Assembly: GCA_009761415.1 (NCBI GenBank)
Contig: QUOL01000030.1
Coordinates: 62,001-126,000, forward strand
Direction: 5' to 3'
Source of the DNA: Sarcomyxa edulis
Taxonomy: Eukaryota > Basidiomycota > Agaricomycetes > Agaricales > Mycenaceae
Length of the DNA: 64,000 nucleotides
Shown here: piece by piece, positions 1-9,858 of the stretch
Layout: each line of letters starts with the position of its first letter
How positions within the stretch are numbered: the stretch's first letter is position 1
Notes under the pieces: model-generated
Database searches by the model: none
The model's input: the letters and a program-made list of their open reading frames with translations, nothing else
Told to the model about the DNA's origin: nothing
Position numbers and translations under genes: made by a program

Positions 1-220
1 TAAGGGACTACTCCCACTCCTGCTTAAGAGGAGACTGTTTACCAATTTCAACATGTTCGCTTTTTACGTAGCAAAAGAAAAGTTACTTTTTATTTATTTA
101 TTTATTTTTATTAAAACAAAGGTAAGGTAAGGGAAATTTTTTTTAAATTAATATTTGACTCTTTTAAAATGAAAAAAAACCAAATGAAAACTTAAAGAGA
201 AGAGAAGAGAAAAACACACA

Positions 221-293
221 GGTTTTAAGAGGACTCGAACCCCTGTAGAAAGTATTAACAGTACTCCGCTTAATCCAACTCAGCCATAAAACC
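221..293 (-). tRNA. trnN: tRNA-Asn (GTT), copy 1
   Basis: Read on the minus strand this folds as a full cloverleaf. The acceptor arms GGTTTTA and TAAAACC pair over 7 bp. The anticodon stem GAGTA/TACTT closes a 7-base loop CTGTTAA with anticodon GTT. The T arm is AGGGG/CCTCT around TTCGAGT. Length is 73 nt. A second, clearly different tRNA-Asn with the same anticodon lies at 12389-12461. No neighbouring gene lies close enough to suggest co-transcription. Confidence 0.92.
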
Positions 294-959
294 TTAAAAA
301 TTTTTTATTTTTTGATGAATTTTTATTTATTATTTACGTAAAATTAGCTAATCTTTTATAATCTCTTTTAGAGTTAATTAATGCATTTTTTATGTTTATG
401 TTTATGTTTATGTAAGACTTTCTGGATTCTAACCAAGTCACCGTTTCCCTGCCTCTTTTTTTATTAATGACTTAGATATCGATAGGATCGGATCTGTTTG
501 ACTACCGGTACCCCGGATAAGGGGGTAGAAAATAAAACTTAAAAAAAATTCAAAAGTTAGTATAGAGTTAGATTTTTATAGGACAAATTTGGTTTAGAGT
601 AGCTGTTAAGCTTCCTATCTGAATCTTGTCTAAGAATTAGTAGGTTAGAAACTGGAGTTGTAAATTTCAAGAACTTTTGTTTTTTTTTTTTGTAAACATA
701 CTTAAGTGTTAGATCTTTATTAAAAATTAAAAATTAAAAGTTTAAATATTCTACTTATTTTAAACCACACAATTATTTGAGTTACAAAGATATTTTCTTA
801 ATTAACCTTGAACCTTACCTAAGTTTATTATTTATCGTTAAATAAAGTTGAAACTTCAGATTTAGAAATCTATACTCTCTTTTAGTCAAAATAATTAATC
901 TTATATCAGTTTTTTTTACCTACTCCTTAATAGAGATAGTAAAGGAAAAAAAGTATTTA
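294..959. other. AT-rich spacer
   Basis: I see no gene here. The stretch is mostly A and T runs, with a short TTTATG microsatellite near 390-410. A GC-richer patch at about 470-530 contains ACCGGTACCCCGG and a run of G. It could be a small GC cluster, but I could not match it to the repeat families described elsewhere in the window. Confidence 0.5.
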
Positions 960-1344
960 ATGATTTATAACCCAAACAATTATTGGAATGAAAAAGACAT
1001 TTTCAAACGTTACAACACTAGAAGAACCGGTTATAATACTGACACATAAAATGCTATAAAAAAATATAAATTAGGTTGTGATGCACTTAAAAAATAAAAA
1101 AATTTAGCTTTTTTTTTAACCCCTTTAAAGATACATACTAAAGGATTTATACTCTTCACTATATCCTTCAATAAGAGTACGTTTGTTAAAAAGAGGTATT
1201 AAATTTTTTTTAAATACTTATGTAGTTTTTGAGACTGAATATCAACAACTTGATGAAAAACATAACGAATTACTCTCTAGTCAGTTAGCTGTAAATAGTA
1301 AAATTATTGTTAAAATACCTTTAATCACTTATTTTAAACTATAA
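960..1344 (+). pseudogene. broken ORF, possibly the N-terminal part of a plasmid-type polymerase
   Basis: An ATG at 960 opens a frame beginning MIYNPNNYWNEKDIFKRYN. It meets TAA at 1047 and again about 40 codons in. From about 1150 a different frame is clean and codes for SLYPSIRVRLLKRGIKF, then NTYVVFETEYQQLDEKHNEL, ending at a TAA at 1342. Codon use and charged/hydrophobic alternation look like protein, unlike the surrounding AT spacer. Similarity to the N-terminal region of linear-plasmid DNA polymerases is only an impression. No catalytic motif is present, so the identity is open. Confidence 0.35.
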
Positions 1345-2424
1345 ACTTTACATACCGTTACAAATCGGATTTACCCTAGCCTACAAAAAAAAGCAAATCG
1401 GGTTGTAATGCTTGAGTGTAGTATAGATCACAGCATAGATATTATAACTAGAGATAGGACATGTTTTGCAACAATACCCCCTCAAAGAACCGAACAAAAC
1501 AATTTAAGATTATGTATACACATGGTAATTAGTGTTAGACTAATGTTTGTGTTTTCGATGACATCAGATGTGGGTAATGGTTAGATTTTTAAGTGCAAAT
1601 TTAGTTCCACCATGTTTAAGTGGATTAATATGTGTAAATGAGTTGAATTGTGCAGTAAAAAAAAATTGTGGATCAATTTCTTTCAAGCATATACTACAAA
1701 GACCTTCTTGACTCTTGAATAAACGTTATTTGATCGAAGGAGTTTTTGCACTAGATGCTATTGCGAGATTGAGTTTAAATTTCTTTAGTACTTCTAGGTC
1801 GTCATGGTACGCGTGTATCCCTCTGAGTTTAACCAGAAAAACATTACGAGAAGCAGCAGTTATTTTTGCAGCATTCGTAGGGTCTAGTAAATATACTACG
1901 AAACTTTCGTAGATATCTGCCCAGGCTTTGTTTTGGAGAATCTTCTTATGTTTGAGGATAAACCTCGGAAATTTCATACATTGTTAAGGAATTTAATGAG
2001 ACTCTCACGTTTGCTTCTTTCGTTAAATTCAGTTGGTTGGTGGGTTATCTCTATATCTTCCGTAACGTCTTTGTAAGGTTTGTTAGACTCTACTATCGCC
2101 TTATTTTTGTTTCTTTCGTTGATTATTTTGTGTCGGCATTCATTTTAAACAGTATAGATATAGGGCTCTTTTTACGACAGATCGATAGTTTTTAGTATTT
2201 TAGCTCCATGTTATAATAGTTTGCTCAACCTCTAATAATAGTATTTAGTTTCGTGATGAGTTCAACAGCACTAAGGTTATTGGAGTTGCTGAAAATTTGA
2301 CTTAGTTTTCTAATGAAATTTTTAACCTATTTTTTATTAAGATAAAGTGCTATCCCGCCAACATAACCTTTTTCGTATAAAATATTTATTTTTGCTTACC
2401 ATCTTTTACTGTACTTAAACGTGT

Positions 2425-2451
2425 ACCTCAGTCTTAATGTTTAAAACATAA
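2425..2451 (+). repeat. R1 hairpin element, copy 1
   Basis: Starts ACCTCAGTCTTAATG and continues TTTAAAACATAAGA. The inner arms ATGTTT and AAACAT flank one A, and TCTT/AAGA extends the stem. It sits inside RT-I between the FLG motif and the maturase domain, so it adds about nine codons to that reading frame on the minus strand. Confidence 0.85.
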
Positions 2452-2559
2452 GAGCCAAGAAAAGCTAGTTGTGTATTTTCTTCCTTTAGTGTGAACATTT
2501 TAGTTTTCTGAGGAGATAGGAATAGTCCTCTTTCAGCTAAGAAATTGTCAATTGCCGGA

Positions 2560-2631
2560 CGAATGTATTTGACTAAAATATTTTTACTTTTTGCTCGAAT
2601 GTATTTGACTAAAATATTTTTACTTTTTGCC
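2560..2631 (+). repeat. 36-bp perfect tandem duplication inside RT-I
   Basis: The 36-bp unit beginning CGAATGTATTTGACTAAAAT occurs twice head to tail (2560-2595 and 2596-2631) with only its last base differing. In the RT-I frame this repeats twelve residues, AKSKNILVKYIR, directly after the YADD motif. The duplication keeps the frame. Confidence 0.9.
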
Positions 2632-3331
2632 AATACGATAAAGTCATCAGCATATCTTACTATGGATACACCTAGTGAAACCGCTTTCACAGTTCTTCCA
2701 TTTTTCTTGATCGTCAGTCTTCTTACTTTGGATCTTGTTATTGGATGGATAGATTCGAGAACCGCTTTTTCAAGTCCGTTTAAAGTAAAGTTGGCCAGTG
2801 TTGGTGAGATTATTCCCCCTTGAGGCGTCCCCGTGATAGGGTTAGTGTACATCGTCGAGAATTTTTTTTTACCACAATCTTACGAACTCCTTGAGGGTTG
2901 GATGTAGAAACAGGTTGTTTAGTAACCAATCGTGATTAATATTTTCAAAGAAACCTTTGATATCCGCGTCTAATATCCATTTATCCTCATTTTGTTTGAG
3001 TGTAAGCTCCAAGACAAGGTTTACCGAAACGGAGAGTCATGGATTTTTTTTTGTGTATCGAAAGATAGCGTTCTAAGCTGCATTCTAACAGCAGCAATTG
3101 CCATTTTACAGTCTCGGTAAGGTATAAAACCATAGCTTTCGGAATCACTATTCATTTCAACTAGTGGTAGAAGAACTAAGTTAATTAGAGTCTGCATCGC
3201 TCTATCTTTGCTGGTTGGAATCCATAGAGGTCTATTTTCAGATTTTCCTGTTTTAGGTATCCATACCCTCTTGATGGGTTTGGGCTTGTACTTATTAATC
3301 CGCCTAATTATACTTGTAATTTTGTTAACAT

Positions 3332-3599
3332 TAAGGATCCCTATCAGAATAAAAAACTAATTAAAGAGACTTGTAGAGGAAATAGAGTAGTATATATATG
3401 GACTTATTTACTGACAGGTGTTTGTTTAGTTGGATCTTCTTCAAATAGTGTAGAAAGAGTTTTAAGTTATTTTGAAAAAAAGTATTTATTCTTGGAAAAA
3501 AGAAGAGGTGTACAGTTTTTAGCGGATTACGGATTTAAACATGTTCAATTAACAATAATTTACTTTGATTATAATAAAATTACTGTACCTCAGTCTTAA
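3332..3599 (+). pseudogene. GIY-YIG homing endonuclease fragment
   Basis: The plus-strand frame reads KDPYQNKKLIKETCRGNRV, then VYIWTYLLTGVCLVGSSSN (the GIY and YIG segments of the family), then VERVLSYFEKKY and FLADYGFKHVQLTI, matching the usual order of a GIY-YIG domain. The canonical second motif Y(I/V)GSS appears as LVGSS. About 80 codons remain, less than half of a typical enzyme. The frame ends on the TAA supplied by the R1 repeat at 3587, so R1 marks its truncation point. A LAGLIDADG fragment on the other strand starts on the far side of the same R1. Confidence 0.7.
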
Positions 3600-3617
3600 T
3601 GTTTAAAACATGAGACT
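3587..3617 (+). repeat. R1 hairpin element, copy 2 (best-formed copy)
   Basis: This is the most complete copy. Outer arms AGTCT and AGACT and inner arms ATGTTT and AAACAT give a long imperfect hairpin with a one-base apex. It separates a truncated plus-strand GIY-YIG ORF from a truncated minus-strand LAGLIDADG ORF. Confidence 0.9.
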
Positions 3618-4195
3618 ATTCGTGTTTTAGTTTTAGCTACATAATAAAAACTACCCTCAGCTTCAATGAAACCTGCTATTCAAGATCGTGTCATTATTAC
3701 TCCAAAATCTTCTAGATTAAGTTATTTATATGTATTATAAGGATCCATTGGGAAATTTTCCATTTTTATTTTATTTAATAAAGAATTTCAAGCATCTGAG
3801 AGATATTCTGGAGAAGGGGTTGTAACCTTAATCTCATCTATAAGTTGGATCTTTTTTGACATACTTAAATCGTCTCTGAAATGGATATATAGAGCTTTTT
3901 TAAACTTCAAGTAGTTAAACCGTTTAGTTGTTAATAAGGGATATTTATCAAAGATTGGTAGTATTACATTTCTTAGCTTAATTGTATCACTTATTACGAA
4001 ATGACACATGTTTTCATTTTTAGGTGAATATACTTTCCCACATTTGAGGTTATTCTTTATATAATGTAATAATTGTAGGTTATGTTTAGATAAAGAGATC
4101 TTAATTCTAAAACTCTTTTTTTTTGATATACCTTAGAATTATATATATTAAACGTACCATCTCCATCCGTTAATCCAACTAATCATTAATTAAAA
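3618..4195 (-). pseudogene. double-motif LAGLIDADG homing endonuclease, truncated
   Basis: On the minus strand the first motif is LVGLTDGDGTFNIY at about 4180. It is followed by RVLELRISLSKHNLQLL, the conserved NLKCGKVY and FVISDTIKL segments, IFDKYPLLTTKRFNYLKFKK, and the second motif SWIAGFIEAEGSFYYVA at about 3690. This is the order of LAGLIDADG_1 intron endonucleases. The enzyme lacks most of its second half because the frame runs into the R1 repeat at 3587-3617. At least one in-frame TAA and one shift lie upstream of motif 2. It follows a cox1 exon on the same strand, so it was probably the ORF of a cox1 intron. Confidence 0.8.
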
Positions 4196-4239
4196 TTGAA
4201 GGGTGTTTTATTAAATTTCATTGTTTTATTTAACTCTAA

Positions 4240-4345
4240 TTCTTTTAAAGTTGAAGTTTGAGATCAATTTAAAGTTGAAGTTTGAGATCATTTTAAAGTT
4301 TGAGATCATTTTAAAGTTGAAGTTTGAGATCCTTTTAAAATTAAA
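4240..4345. repeat. tandem repeat of about 24-26 bp
   Basis: Variants of TTTAAAGTTGAAGTTTGAGATC occur about four times head to tail, with one shortened unit lacking the GAAGTT segment. It lies in what is probably cox1 intron sequence. No coding role is visible. Confidence 0.8.
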
Positions 4346-4816
4346 CTTGAGAACATAAAAAGTATAATAGGTTTCATTACGTTGTATTTAGATCTTTTTT
4401 TTTAATCATATATCTAAATATTCATCCCTGTTCACTTCGGAATTAGAGGGGTAGAAAAGTCTCTGATGCATAAAACGACATATGCAGGCGGGTAGACTCA
4501 TGATAATTAACATTTAGACTACATGTACTGGATTGATTGCTAATCCCGATAGATTAATCCTTTTAAGTAAAATAAATCATCTAGACAAATTATTATTTTC
4601 ACAATACTTTAAGTACTCGTGACATTTAATATAGTAGGCTGCACAAAGGAACACTGTCCCGAGCTCCACCGAGTCTAATACACATGAGTAGTTAATTATT
4701 TCTAACTTATTTATAATATTATATAAAAGATTAGATATTCGATTATATAAATCATTATATATTTCAAGTAAGAGAGTTGTTCCCGCATAAAGTAATGTTT
4801 TAGGACAGCATATCAC
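4346..4816 (-). other. cox1 intron sequence downstream of exon b
   Basis: Between the end of the cox1 exon at 4817 and the LAGLIDADG ORF there is intron-like sequence on the minus strand. An 81-codon open frame here (4577-4822) begins at an internal ATG of the exon region and reads into the intron. It has no recognisable domain. A segment near 4465-4480 reads CAGAGACTTTTC on the minus strand and resembles a degenerate group I P7 region, but I could not complete the core. Intron class is therefore open. Confidence 0.4.
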
Positions 4817-4886
4817 GTCCACCCTGATTCAGCTCCACTTTCTATTAATGCTGATGATAATAATAATAATAATGAGGGAGGTAATA
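4817..4886 (-). CDS. cox1: cox1 exon fragment b (cytochrome c oxidase subunit 1)
   Basis: The minus strand codes for LLPPSLLLLLSSALIESGAE, then SGWT. This is the conserved Cox1 segment that directly follows FWLLPP in haem-copper oxidases. The split codon fits the upstream exon: fragment a ends ...ISFW plus C, and this one begins TA, giving Leu. The sequence before it ends AC and carries a domain V at 4950-4983, so the boundary is a group II 3' splice site. The downstream boundary is placed after TGG-AC, where the homology ends. Only about 50 Cox1 codons exist in this window. Confidence 0.82.
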
Positions 4887-4949
4887 GTTGGATCGACTAA
4901 CCACACCGTGAGTTGATGTTAATTACCTGGCAATGAATAGCCTTCCTCC

Positions 4950-4983
4950 GAACCGTACGTGCAACTTTAACTGCATACGGCTC
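4950..4983 (-). ncRNA. group II intron domain V (cox1 intron between fragments a and b)
   Basis: Minus strand: GAGCCGTATGCAGTTAAAG followed by TTGCACGTACGGTTC, a 34-nt hairpin with the AGC triad and bulge layout of domain V. About 60 nt later the intron ends with AC and exon b begins. RT-II lies inside this intron. Confidence 0.88.
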
Positions 4984-5083
4984 TCCAAATATTCATGAAA
5001 ATGGTTTGTATCTTACCCTTCGGATATTATGTTTCCTAATTTCGATCTTTTTGTATATTACAATACAATAAAAAATGTTATAG

Positions 5084-7029
5084 CTATATTGATATGATTT
5101 TGGATTTATCTTGTTTGGGAGAGGCCAGATTTGATCCGAATTTCTTGAATGCTTTGGCTCTACTTCTTAAATTGTATTTACGAGCTAGAGTTTTGGCACA
5201 TGAGTGTTTCAGGTAAAAGTTGATTATAAACCTTAATTCATCACTGTTGTCTGTGAATCTGTAATAATTGTACAACCCGTTGATCACCCCATTGTATCTA
5301 TTTATGATTGAACTGTGATCTAAGTATATCCACGCGGTTTTTGCGTTTGGCACTAGGGTCGACCCTTGATTTACTTCTTTCTCCTTGATAAATCCTTTTT
5401 CCTTCATTTGAGTGATCAGATTCGCTGTTGGCATATGAAATACTATTCTTCTTTCATTTAGACTGCTGGGTACTTTCCCTCCCTTTACGTTTATACTTAA
5501 TATTGGCATACGCTGGTTTATACGTTGTGTAAAGAAATATACCCCGAGGAATTGGGCTTTATGAGTTGGTAAGTGAGTTATTGGGGTATTTCCCGGACTT
5601 AGATCTAGGTACAGTTCTTCTGTTAGGAAGTTAACTATATCTCTTCTAAGAGTTTCGACTTGCTCTCTTGTTCCTTTCATTCCTACTACTCAGTCATCCG
5701 CATATCTAACATATCTTATTCTAAGATCTTTTTAAAAATAAAAAAGATTATTCGCTCTCTCTATTCTCAGGTCCTTCATTTCTTTCAGGTTAGCTTTGTC
5801 CTTGTTATAATAGTATTCTATGTTAACCTCTGACTGGTTTTTATAGGGGGAGTATAAGGTCATTTCAGGTTTCACTTTGGAGAGGTTTAGAATTTGGGAG
5901 GATTTTTCTTCTATTATTCTTTCCATGTATTTATCCAATTCATGTAGATATACATTTGCAAATATGGGTTGGGGAAATTTGTGACCTAGGTTCGGAAGGA
6001 GAACACCTAGATCAGAGGGCTTCATTTTTAATCTCTTCTAGGTATCCCCCACCTATAAGTTTTCAGACAAGATCTATAAATTGTTGATCATTTATCTCAT
6101 TCTCAAGTAGTTCGATTAATCTATTATGGTTTAAATTATCAAATAATTTTATGTCACCCACGATGGCTCATGTCATTCCTTTTCAATGGGAAATCTCACT
6201 TAACGCCGAGTGGGGATTTATAGATGATCTAATACCCAAACTTACATATGAAAACAATGGGTCGTATATAAATTCTAATAATAGATGCATTGCTTTTTGC
6301 ACTATTTTGTCCTTTATATTGGGGATAACCAATGCTCCCTTGTTTCCCTTATTCTTAGGGATGTTCACTTTTTTTTTTTATGTTTCCCTTATTCTTAGGG
6401 ATGTTCACTTTTTTTAATGAGGTGAATTTAAAGGTTTCTTTTTCTAATTCTACTGATAACTCTTCGAGGTTTATAAGACTATTTACATCTAGGCTTGAGA
6501 CATCTGATCATCGTGTCATATTTTTGACAGCTACAACTGGGTTTGATTTTATCATGTTATACGCTAATGTTAGTAGTTCTTTACTTCTTACTAATTTGTA
6601 TAACCGAGTATAACGACCACTATTATCTCGTTTCATTTGACTTAGAAATTCTGTACCGTTCTCGTATGCACTTCGAGTGTTTGAGACAGCTACTGTTTTG
6701 TAAGTCCGAATATTCTGTATCCCTTTTTGTTCACAGCGAAACTCTTTATGTGACAATAATATGGATACTCCGTTACCATAGATGTTACCACCCTTAGGCA
6801 ATCCTATAGTTGTTCGCTTTTGGGCGTTTTCATACTTAGTACTAGACTCGTTTCTTTCCTTATATTCCGTTTTGACTGTTCCGTTAGTAGGACTCTGACT
6901 GGATCCTATTAAAGTCTCATCGTATATTTTAATTCTGTTTATGGTGTTCCCTATTTCTAGAAAGTTGAGGTATTTAGTACATATAAGATTATCTTGCACA
7001 GGGTCATTGTCTTTCGGACTGGCCTGCAC
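5084..7029 (-). pseudogene. group II intron reverse transcriptase/maturase of the cox1 intron (RT-II), decayed
   Basis: On the minus strand the ORF starts near 7029 with a long polar N-terminus and then KLVRSKELLTLAYNMIKSNP. It continues VNIPKNKGNKGALVIPNIKD with KIVQKAMHLLLEFIYDPLF (RT fingers), GDIKLFDNLNHNRLIE (motif A), FANVYLHELDKYMERIIEE (after motif B), RYADD on the minus strand near 5700, and GTREQVETLRRDIVNFL. Domain X follows: NYYRFTDNSDELRFIINF and SCAKTLARKYNLRSRAKAFK. A stop near 6510, a 40-bp duplication at 6341 and shifts near 6030-6180 break it. The position between two cox1 exons with a GTGCG 5' splice site at 7195 and a domain V at 4950 identifies the host intron. Confidence 0.85.
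6341..6418 (+). repeat. 40-bp tandem duplication inside RT-II
   Basis: The segment TGTTTCCCTTATTCTTAGGG plus ATGTTCAC and a T run is present at 6341 and again at 6381. The period of 40 is not a multiple of three, so the duplication shifts the RT-II frame. Confidence 0.9.
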
Positions 7030-7195
7030 TTCATAGGCATGCTCTTGTCCCCTATCCTTTTCGGAATCAGGTAAGCCTATTTATATAGAGTCGGAACATC
7101 TACACCACTTATAACATTCTCTCTGTTGTTTACACAGGTGGTTGACACTAAGAGAACAAATATTGTAGTACCCACAAACAACCACAATAGCGCAC

Positions 7196-7274
7196 GTCAG
7201 AAACTTATATTATTTAATCGAGCAAAAGACATATCAGCTGCTCCACACATTATAGGTAATAAATAATTACCACT
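7196..7274 (-). CDS. cox1: cox1 exon fragment a (cytochrome c oxidase subunit 1)
   Basis: The minus strand codes for [20 protein letters not shown], then NNISFW with TGA as Trp. This matches the Cox1 segment [25 protein letters not shown] almost residue for residue. It is followed directly by GTGCG, a group II 5' splice site. It is preceded by a domain V at 7313-7346, so it is a short exon between two group II introns. Its 5' boundary is inferred from the homology. The next Cox1 segment is fragment b at 4817-4886. Confidence 0.85.
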
Positions 7275-7312
7275 ATAGATGGAAACAGACTTCACAGTTT
7301 GATCCCCTAAAA

Positions 7313-7346
7313 GAACCGTACGTACATGTCACCACGTATACGTCTC
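7313..7346 (-). ncRNA. group II intron domain V (intron upstream of cox1 fragment a)
   Basis: Minus strand: GAGACGTATACGTGGTG then ACATGTACGTACGGTTC. The hairpin keeps the length and the CGTACGGTTC 3' arm of domain V. The AGC triad region is altered (GAGA for GAGC). This intron hosts RT-III. Confidence 0.7.
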
Positions 7347-7440
7347 ACCCTAATAAATAATTAATTTAAAGAACTTATATTTCATTATAATTTCGTATTT
7401 TAATCACGCATTCGATCTTATGATATATTTAATAGTGACA

Positions 7441-8477
7441 TCATGAATGTAATATAATACATATTATTACGTCTACCTTTTTTATATATAGGAAGTATAT
7501 GATGAATATGTAATCCTTCATACTCTCCTTTAGAAGATTCGATAACAGAGGTAATTCACAATGGGTACAGAAATTATTTTTTTGAGTTAGTAATTTTCTT
7601 TTAAATGATGTTTTAACACCCTTTCGCTTTAATATTAACTTTAGAATTGAATACAATCATTTTCATATAATCCGGATGATATGCATGGATATGTAATAAA
7701 CTTTTAGGAATATTATATTCTTTAGAAGATAATAGTTGAGTACCTGTACAAAAATCTACTAAGTACCTACTTTTTCGACCTCCATATATAGAATTTCCAT
7801 TTGCAAATCCATGAAAGACTCATTTAACATTTTTAATCTAAGTATATTTCATTTTTTTTTTCTTGAGTAATCCTCTCAGACTCTGGAGCTGTTAAGAAAT
7901 AAAATTGGGCAATACGTTTTTTACCTCAACACTTATGTTTACTATGTGCTCATTTTCATACGTTATGATAGAGAGCATTTTTAACCGTATTTCTATAATG
8001 AGAAGAATTTCCTAAATTATAGAAGTTGTATCAACCTTTTATCATAGGATATAATTTAGCTATTAAATTGTATGAGTCAAGATTTTGGGATACTTTAAAT
8101 ATTTCTTTTATTTTATCTATGAAGGTTAAAACATTATGTTTATTGGGATATAAAGCTATACCTCCTGCAGGATATTGATATAAAATATCTTTATCGTGTC
8201 TTCAATTTTCTTGATATTTAAATGTGTAACCTAAGAAATCTAGTTGTACACCTTCATCTTTAAGTCTAAATATCTTAGTTTTCTCTTCACTTAAAGATAA
8301 TCCTCTAGTTTTTAAGAATTCAAGTATTGTCGGTAAAACATATGTTTCAATAATATGTTGAGATCTGGCTAATACCACAAAATCTTCACCATATCTTACA
8401 TAAGCTAAACCTGAAGCAATACGTGTTTTAGATACATCTTTCAATGTTACTACAATTCTTTTACCCTTATTTTTAAT
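7441..8477 (-). pseudogene. group II intron reverse transcriptase/maturase (RT-III), 5' truncated
   Basis: The minus strand reads from the R1 repeat inward: KDVSKTRIASGLAYVRYGED (motif C with YGED for YADD), then FVVLARSQHIIETYVL, LSLSEEKTKIF, FLGYTFKYQ, and domain X pieces GGIALYPNKHNVLTF and IKGWYNFYNLGNSSHYR. A C-terminal zinc-finger region contains CTHCELPLLSN. Motif A and motif B are missing: the frame begins at the R1 element at 8478-8507, about where the RT palm should precede YADD. The catalytic first Asp is replaced by Glu. It belongs to the intron before cox1 fragment a. Confidence 0.82.
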
Positions 8478-8507
8478 CTCATGTTTTAAACATTAAGATC
8501 AGAGGTC
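8478..8507 (-). repeat. R1 hairpin element, copy 3
   Basis: Reverse orientation: CTCATGTTTTAAACATTAAG then ATCAGAGGTCC. The outer stem is ATCT/AGAT here instead of AGTCT/AGACT in copy 2, so base changes on both arms keep pairing. It marks the 5' truncation point of RT-III. Confidence 0.85.
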
Positions 8508-8539
8508 CAAGGAAATAAGGTTAACCCAAACCTAGGGTT

Positions 8540-8582
8540 AAAAAAAAAGTGGAGAGTTTTTTCCCCCTCCCCACTTTTTTTT
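8540..8582. repeat. A/T-flanked GC hairpin
   Basis: Nine A, then GTGG, a 17-nt interior rich in T and C, then CCAC and eight T. The arms pair perfectly over about 12 bp. It lies between RT-III debris and cox3. It could act as a terminator-like or processing hairpin, or be another member of the palindromic insertion family. Confidence 0.75.
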
Positions 8583-8691
8583 AGGCAATTGTAGAAGTGA
8601 AGTATAATTTAATGATTATACCTTAACATAGATGAGTTCTTAAATAAGCTATACTATTAATTTAGGGAGTGAATAGTCAAAACAATTAAAT

Positions 8692-9500
8692 ATGAGAATA
8701 AATATAAGAAATAATTTTCCAGCTCATCCTTTTCATATGGTGGAAACTTCTCCTTGACCTATCGCAGTTTCTTTTGCTTTATTATGATTCATGTTAAATA
8801 CAGCCTTAACAATGCATGGTTATATAAATAATAAATTAATAATGTTTGTTTCTTTAGTTGTAGTAGTTTATGCTATGGCTTTATGATTTAGAGATATAAC
8901 TATCGAAGGAACTTTATTAGGAGAACCTATTACAGCAGTAGTGAAAGGTTTAACTACAGGTTTTATATTATTTGTAGTTTCAGAAGCTTTAGTTTTTGTA
9001 GATGTTTTCTGAGCTTATTTACATTATGCTATGTCTCCAACAGTTGAATTAGGTGGTGTATGACCTCCAGTTGGAATAGATGCAATTTTACCTACAGCTT
9101 TACCTTTATTAAATACTATATTATTATTATCTTCAGGTGCCACTTGAACTTGAAGTCATCATAGTTTTATAAATTCTAATAGAAATAGTTCATTATTAGA
9201 TTTAATTTATACTATAATATTAGCTGTAATATTCTTAATTTGTCAATATTTAGAGTATACTAATAGTTCATTTACTTTTTCAGATGGTGTTTATGGTACA
9301 GTGTTTTATGCTGGAGAGGTTTACATGGATTACATGTTATGGTAGGTGTAATAATGTTATTAGTAAGTGCAATACGTTGTTATAATATGAGTTTATCAAC
9401 TAGACATCATTTAGGATTTGAACTAAGTATATTATATTGACATTTTGTAGCTGTAGTTTGATTATTTTTATATATTTTATATTATGGTTGAGGAAGTTAG
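8692..9500 (+). CDS. cox3: cytochrome c oxidase subunit 3 (one-base frameshift)
   Basis: Cox3 is a core membrane subunit of complex IV. From ATG 8692 the frame codes for MRINIRNNFPAHPFHMVETS, then PWPIAVSFALLW. The conserved WFRDITIEGTLLGEPITAVV, FVSEALVFVDVFWAYLHYAM and GVWPPVGIDAILPT follow, with TGA as Trp. At 9313-9320 the frame loses one base: GGA-GA-GGT where three bases are expected before GLHGLHVMVG. Downstream the protein continues perfectly (RHHLGFELSILYWHFVAVVW, YYGWGS) to TAG at 9498. Joined length would be about 269 residues, normal for Cox3. With a single lesion, a consensus error or a very recent mutation are both plausible. Confidence 0.95.
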
Positions 9501-9858
9501 TTAAAACACTAATCGACCCACTGAATCAATCGACTCAATCCATCCTACCCCAATCAAGAAATAAATACCCCTTTCTCTGTTTCCATCCACAGCGCCGCGT
9601 ATCGATATAAGTTAACCTATGCAACCCCAATCCGAGAATTTAACCCTGTTTGGTTATGTTGTTTTTTGTATTAAATTTAGATGTCCAATATTTTCACATT
9701 TAGAATCGTAGTAAAGTGTGATATAGGCATGTTAAAGTTAAGTGAATGTTAATTAGACTTTTCCCCTCCAGTCGCCCTTTAATATATATGGGTTCTAAGC
9801 CTCTAAGGTTTAAATAAAATTAACGAAAATAAATTAAAGTAAAAAATAAAAAAAATAA
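9501..9858. other. spacer between cox3 and nad4
   Basis: The first 160 bases are GC-richer than most of the window, with C-rich stretches and a GCGCCGCG site near 9590. The rest is AT. I see no ORF or tRNA. cox3 and nad4 are on the same strand, so co-transcription is possible. Confidence 0.5.

Larger units (their letters stand above)
1555..3345 (-). pseudogene. group II intron reverse transcriptase/maturase with HNH domain (RT-I), decayed
   Basis: Read on the minus strand from about 3345, RT blocks follow in order. They are IKRVWIPKTGKSENRPLWIP (finger), SYGFIPYRDC, DADIKGFFENINHDWL (motif A), GTPQGGIISPTLANF (motif B), VRYADDFIVLA (motif C, catalytic YADD intact), then FLG. After the R1 repeat come a maturase X-like stretch (EKGYVGGIALYLNK, IIRGWANYYNM) and an HNH zinc finger (CSICLKEI, INPLKHGG, HIWCHRKH). 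Frameshifts occur near 3040, 2870 and 2340. A 36-bp in-frame duplication lies just after YADD, and an R1 element sits between FLG and domain X. No flanking exon is recognisable. It encoded the splicing and mobility protein of a group II intron and is now non-functional unless the shifts are assembly errors. Confidence 0.85.
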
